This document shows positions 57,919-60,000 of a DNA stretch of 60,000 bases, in pieces. Source of the stretch: Polytrichum commune (lineage: Eukaryota > Streptophyta > Polytrichopsida > Polytrichales > Polytrichaceae); assembly GCA_950295325.1 (NCBI GenBank), contig OX485803.1, positions 43,107,554 through 43,167,553 on the forward strand, read 5' to 3'. Each line of letters begins with the position of its first letter. Position 1 is the stretch's first letter. Both the position numbers and the translations under genes were made by a program. The notes under the pieces were generated by a model that had not been told where the DNA came from, made no database searches, and saw only the letters and a list, made by a program, of their open reading frames with translations.

Positions 57919-59220
57919 TAATTTCCAGGTCCCATCAAGTTCAGCCACTTGGCAAATCCAGCAATGTGCCCCAAAAAAATTCTAGCACCCTCCCCACCAA
58001 TTACAACATTGGTTTTATGGGTAAGCTTAAATCCAACATGTGCACGTAACAACACACTATTTAGAGCATGTTCACGGGTTATGTAACAAACTAAAAAAAT
58101 CCAATGGCATTTTTTAAAAGTTGGGGGCCCCAATTGCCCCATCTAGTATATTTTCGAGATTTGCATGTTGGGAATACCATCACATCTAACCAACTAGCTT
58201 GTACCATGTCCACCAAGGCAACAAGGTGTGGCCTACATGGCAACCACTTCATCCACACATGCTTGCATTCTCAATTGTTGCATCCTCGCGGCTTCATCCA
58301 CTGAATAGCAATGGTTTCATCCACAACATCCATTCAAAGGGTCAAGGTTTAGGCAATTAACCTAACATTAATCGGCCATTAATGACCCCATTGATGCGTG
58401 TTCAAATTGATCATTGTCTTTTTTGATGTTAGCATTTAGGGCATTAAAGTTATAGAAGCAGGTGGCACAATATGACAAAAACAAACTATTATATGTTGTA
58501 CATATAGTTTTAGTGTATATATTTTGGGTTTAGGGACCCATTTTGTCATTGAAATTTCTTCTTTTTTGAACATGGTTATTGTGCATGTAGACATAGCCAT
58601 CGATAAAATCTAATTTTTGTATCATATATATATATATATATATGGGTTGAGGTGTAGGATATATTGTCATGTACTTCTTTTTGTCTCTACTTGGTCATAT
58701 TCCCTTCCTCCCTTCTAGTGTTCATTTTATTCTCTTATTAGCTCATTTCCTTCAAACAAATGTACGGTAGCTTTCTAGCAGCTTGGGCACCTTTTTGCCT
58801 AATAATCGATTAAAATGCAAAAGTAAGTTAGGCAGCCCATAAAATAATATTTTAAAATTGGGCAGATTCAAAAAGTAATTTAAAATAAGTTACACATTCA
58901 TTCTCATTTGCTTGTCTCATTCCCGTTTTTATGTAGTGTGTCAACATGACTTGTGAAGCAAATTCATGCTTGTATTGTTTTTAGACCATGAGTGAGATTG
59001 ATGTTACGTGAAGACACATTTGAAGTTATTTGATGCTATTTTTTTGGATTCTAGTGAATGTCACTTGCATTATTGTGATTTTAGGCACTCTTTGAATGTT
59101 TTTTTTTTGGGGGGGGGACCACTCAATGAAATTAATTTCCCATAAATTTAGACACATTTAAACTTAATTATTTTTTGCTCAAGCTACTAGAGAGCTATCA
59201 TAGTCTCCTTCAAAGTTGAT
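57919..59220. other. Intergenic, no gene seen
   Basis: It includes a (TA)n run at about 58,624-58,642 and a T run then G run (GGGGGGGG) at about 59,101-59,118. No coding signal. Confidence 0.4.
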
Positions 59221-59224
59221 AGTA

Positions 59225-60000
59225 ATGACTTATTATGGTTATGATTATTATCATGCCCAATTAGAGGAGGCTTTAAATGATAATTCTAATGAGGATTGCT
59301 TCACTCAACAAACGATGGATGCTCCTATTGAAACCATGCAAGACTAGTATGATGACGATGTGGGCGTTTTTCTAGCTGTCACAAAGGTCAATGGTTGGGA
59401 GAACATGGTAATATAAATAAGGATAGAGTAGTTGGACATGCAAAACTCATGAGAGACTACTTTGACAACCCCCCTCGCTATTTAGACGATAAGTTCAAAA
59501 GAAGGTTTTGTAGATCCTTGTTCACACGTATCATGAGTGTTGTCTGTGAGAATGGTGCATACTTTACACAACAATATGACATTCCAAACCAATTGCGGTT
59601 GTCAACGAAGCAAAAGTGTATCATTGCCATAAGGATGGTTGGGTATGGAGTATCTTCATGTTTCTTGAATAATTATTGTTGCATGGTGGATTAATCATTG
59701 ATGATAGTATGAAAAGGTTTTGTTTTTGTGCAAGAGTGTTTCGAAGGTAAATATGTGAGACAACCTACCCATTCAAACACCTTGTGTCAAATGAACATTA
59801 ACGAGGCTCAAGGGTGGCATGGTATGTTTGTTAGTTTGGATTGTATGCACTGGAGGTGGAAAATTTGTCCTAGCTTTTGGGCAGGACAATAAGTGAACAA
59901 GTCTGGTAATACGTCGATTGTTCTTGAGGTTGTTTCTAATCAATCATTGTGGGTACGGCATGCATTTCTCAATGTGTCGGGATCCAACAATGATTTGAAC
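59225..60000 (+). pseudogene. PIF/Harbinger transposase, decayed, runs off the window
   Basis: The frame from 59,395 gives GHAKLMRDYFDNPPRYLDD, FKRRFCRSLFTRI and RLSTKQKCIIAIRMVGYGVS. These are the N-terminal half of plant Harbinger (DDE_Tnp_4-type) transposases. The same frame later gives EAQGWHGMFVSLDCMHWRWK, carrying the first catalytic Asp, then GSNNDLN with the second. The final Glu would lie beyond 60,000. In-frame stops at 59,692, at about 59,707 and at about 59,890 (in the WAGQ region), plus a frameshift before 59,395 (an upstream open segment starts at 59,225), show it is dead. The family uses 3-bp TTA/TAA targets, like many MITEs in this window. Confidence 0.8.

Overview
This is a gene-poor, AT-rich stretch of eukaryotic nuclear DNA, very probably from a land plant (streptophyte). 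The signs are GT-AG introns, a LINE that carries an RNase H domain, PIF/Harbinger, pogo-like and CACTA-like DNA transposons, tRNA-derived SINEs, and a single-copy gene whose product ends like the DRG-binding (DFRP) proteins. There is no prokaryotic layout, no operons, and no CRISPR, rRNA or intact tRNA gene. The species cannot be fixed from the sequence.

Most of the window is layered transposable elements. From 0 to 5 kb there is a LINE 3' end (RNase H plus zinc knuckle), then MITEs nested in one another and a GC-rich Tourist-like MITE with a TAA target duplication. From 5 to 10.2 kb there are a TCA-flanked element, a possible small minus-strand gene, a 130-190 bp tandem repeat, and three DNA transposons stacked end to end (8.63-10.21 kb). 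From 10 to 30 kb there are palindrome-ended MITEs, a pogo-like remnant, a tRNA-derived SINE, a CACTA-like element, a tandem duplication, and a 27-bp-arm hairpin at 27.5 kb.

From 30 to 52 kb lie the clearest protein-coding genes: three paralogous intron-less small genes on the plus strand (30,897; 41,525; 51,505), about 10 kb apart. They share an N-terminal LEPVLE(D/N) motif and a central L..LRD.YV..MN(D/E).A core. Between them lie many repeats and a 1,396-bp DNA transposon (38,502-39,897) with perfect 14-bp inverted termini and an 8-bp target duplication. It carries an unrecognised ORF with an AT-hook core, broken by one stop codon.

From 54.3 to 56.4 kb a two-exon minus-strand gene encodes a 93-residue protein resembling the DFRP_C region of DRG-family regulatory proteins. 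Its 1.84-kb intron holds inverted copies of a repeat. The window ends inside a decayed PIF/Harbinger transposase, the natural source for the many 3-bp-TSD MITEs seen here.

Repeat family names used below: A (about 220 bp, palindromic ends, TA target), G (about 350-460 bp, same ends), B (about 250-450 bp repeat), C (about 225 bp, 'CCGGTTGAG' repeat), E (long inverted termini), H (TTA target, GGGCCGCTTCACACTA end), I (GGGCTnGTTCACA end), J (paired repeat), P (pogo-like).
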